Assembly: GCA_947644475.1 (NCBI GenBank)
Contig: CANRZQ010000178.1
Coordinates: 1 to 6,052 of the forward strand
DNA length: 6,052 nt
Direction of reading: 5' to 3'
Source: an uncultured Muribaculaceae bacterium
GTDB taxonomy: Bacteria; Bacteroidota; Bacteroidia; Bacteroidales; Muribaculaceae
Positions 5,340 to 6,052 of the stretch are shown piece by piece (the stretch's first letter is position 1; each line of letters starts with the position of its first letter). Under the pieces are notes generated by a model. The model searched no databases, had not been told where the DNA came from, and saw nothing but the letters and a program-made list of their open reading frames with translations. Made by a program: the position numbers and the translations under genes.

Positions 5340-5681
5340 TTAGAATTTAAGTCCGCCTTCGCGGGCGGCGTCTGCCAATGATTTAACTCGTCCGTGGAAG
5401 AGGTAGCCGTTGCGGTCGAACACTACTTCGGTGATGCCGGCCTCGAGGGCTTTCTGGGCGATTTGCTTGCCGACTGCGGCGGCGATTTCTGTTTTTGTGC
5501 CTTCGGTGATGTTTTTTGAAGATGCGGAGGCGAGTGTCGCTCCTTTGAGGTCGTCAACAAGCTGGACGTAGATCTGTTTGTTGGAGCGGAAGACTGTCAT
5601 GCGGGGACGTTGGGCTGTGCCGGAGATGCGTCCGCGGATGCGTGCTTTTATTTTGTTTCTGCGATCTATCTTTGAGGTCAT
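5340..5681 (-). CDS. rplR: 50S ribosomal protein L18 (uL18)
   Basis: A complete 113-residue protein. L18 carries 5S rRNA into the 50S subunit with L5 and forms part of the central protuberance. The basic N-terminal tail MTSKIDRRNKIKARIRGRIS is followed by GTAQRPRMTVFRSNKQIYVQ (residues 21-40) and LVDDLKGATLASASS (41-55), and the strongly conserved end GITEVVFDRNGYLFHGRVKS (82-101), then LADAAREGGLKF. The middle part (about 56-68) is the most variable region in the family, and looks normal. It starts 11 nt after rplF with a leader of AACAACGACCC, and ends 6 nt before rpsE. The context L6-L18-S5 is the standard spc order. Confidence 0.98.
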   Translation of the reverse strand: MTSKIDRRNKIKARIRGRISGTAQRPRMTVFRSNKQIYVQLVDDLKGATLASASSKNITEGTKTEIAAAVGKQIAQKALEAGITEVVFDRNGYLFHGRVKSLADAAREGGLKF

Positions 5682-5692
5682 GGGTCGTTGTT

Positions 5693-6052
5693 TTATTTAG
5701 CGGATGCTGATTTGCCGGATTTGCGGCGGATTTGTTCACCGACGAATTTGATACCTTTGCCTTTGTAGGGTTCGGGCTTGCGGAGCGAGCGGATCTTGGC
5801 GCATACCTGGCCGAGGAGCTGCTTGTCGGCTGACTCGAGGATGATGAGGGGGTTCTTGTTGCGTTCGGTCTTTGCTTCTACCTTGATTTCGTGGGGAAGC
5901 TGGATGAAGATTGCGTGGGAGAATCCGAGGGCGAGTTCGAGGACTTGTCCGGATGCTGTGGCACGGTATCCGACGCCGACGAGTTCCATCTCTTTTTTGT
6001 ATCCTTCGCTAACGCCAACGACCATGTTGTGGATGAGGGCGCGGTAGAGCTG
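5693..6052 (-). CDS. rplF: 50S ribosomal protein L6 (uL6), partial, N-terminal part off the right edge
   Basis: The frame is open to the right edge and ends in TAA at 5693-5695. It gives the last 119 residues, so roughly 60-70 N-terminal residues lie outside. The visible part begins QLYRALIHNMVVGVSEGYKK, the link between the two repeated L6 domains, and continues EMELVGVGYRA. The C-terminal domain contains SADKQLLGQVCAKIRSLRKP followed by EPYKGKGIKFVGEQIRRKSG, where PEPYKGKGI is the L6 signature. L6 sits near the factor-binding site of the 50S subunit beside the sarcin-ricin loop. A start at the ATG at 6025 would be an internal methionine and is not the gene start, since the conserved frame continues upstream of it. 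In this operon S8 and S14 normally precede L6. Confidence 0.97.
   Translation of the reverse strand, partial: QLYRALIHNMVVGVSEGYKKEMELVGVGYRATASGQVLELALGFSHAIFIQLPHEIKVEAKTERNKNPLIILESADKQLLGQVCAKIRSLRKPEPYKGKGIKFVGEQIRRKSGKSASAK

Noticed and set aside
5693..6025. A complete 110-residue gene starting at the ATG at 6025
   Set aside because: The conserved L6 sequence QLYRALIHN continues upstream in the same frame to the window edge, so this ATG is internal to rplF.

Overview
The window is a continuous stretch of a bacterial ribosomal-protein superoperon (the spc-to-alpha region), read entirely from the minus strand. In order of transcription, from high to low coordinates, it holds rplF (L6, cut by the right edge), rplR (L18), rpsE (S5), rpmD (L30), rplO (L15), secY, map, infA (IF-1), rpmJ (L36), rpsM (S13), rpsK (S11) and rpsD (S4, cut by the left edge). 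All twelve genes are intact apart from the two cut by the edges. I see no frameshift, insertion sequence, tRNA, rRNA or CRISPR array, and no convincing gene on the plus strand.

The organism is most likely a member of the Bacteroidales in the phylum Bacteroidota. Three things suggest this. The order secY-map-infA-rpmJ-rpsM-rpsK-rpsD, without adk, fits that group. The gene starts lack Shine-Dalgarno sequences and are preceded by A-rich or A/C-rich leaders. The proteins, for example the L36 without cysteines, the S4 and the L18, look like Bacteroidales versions from memory. A genus cannot be given; a gut Muribaculaceae-like organism is only a guess.

Layout: 4157-6052 is the end of the spc-type block (L6, L18, S5, L30, L15), with gaps of 6-14 nt. 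At 1750-4153 it passes through secY, the type I methionine aminopeptidase and IF-1, which links protein export, N-terminal processing and translation initiation. At 1-1724 is the alpha-type block (L36, S13, S11, S4), which in related genomes continues into rpoA and rplQ beyond the left edge. The genes work as one unit to supply ribosomal subunits and the helper proteins needed as ribosome output rises.

Most of the window is ordinary core genome, and I found no new biological system. The parts worth a second look are non-coding: a 225-nt spacer between rpsK and rpsD (562-786), which is unusually long for this operon and holds paired elements with a possible pseudoknot topology plus a 22-codon reading frame; and a near-perfect inverted repeat filling most of the rpmJ-rpsM spacer directly before the S13 start. 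The TTG start and relaxed codon use of map, and the zinc-free L36, are secondary points.
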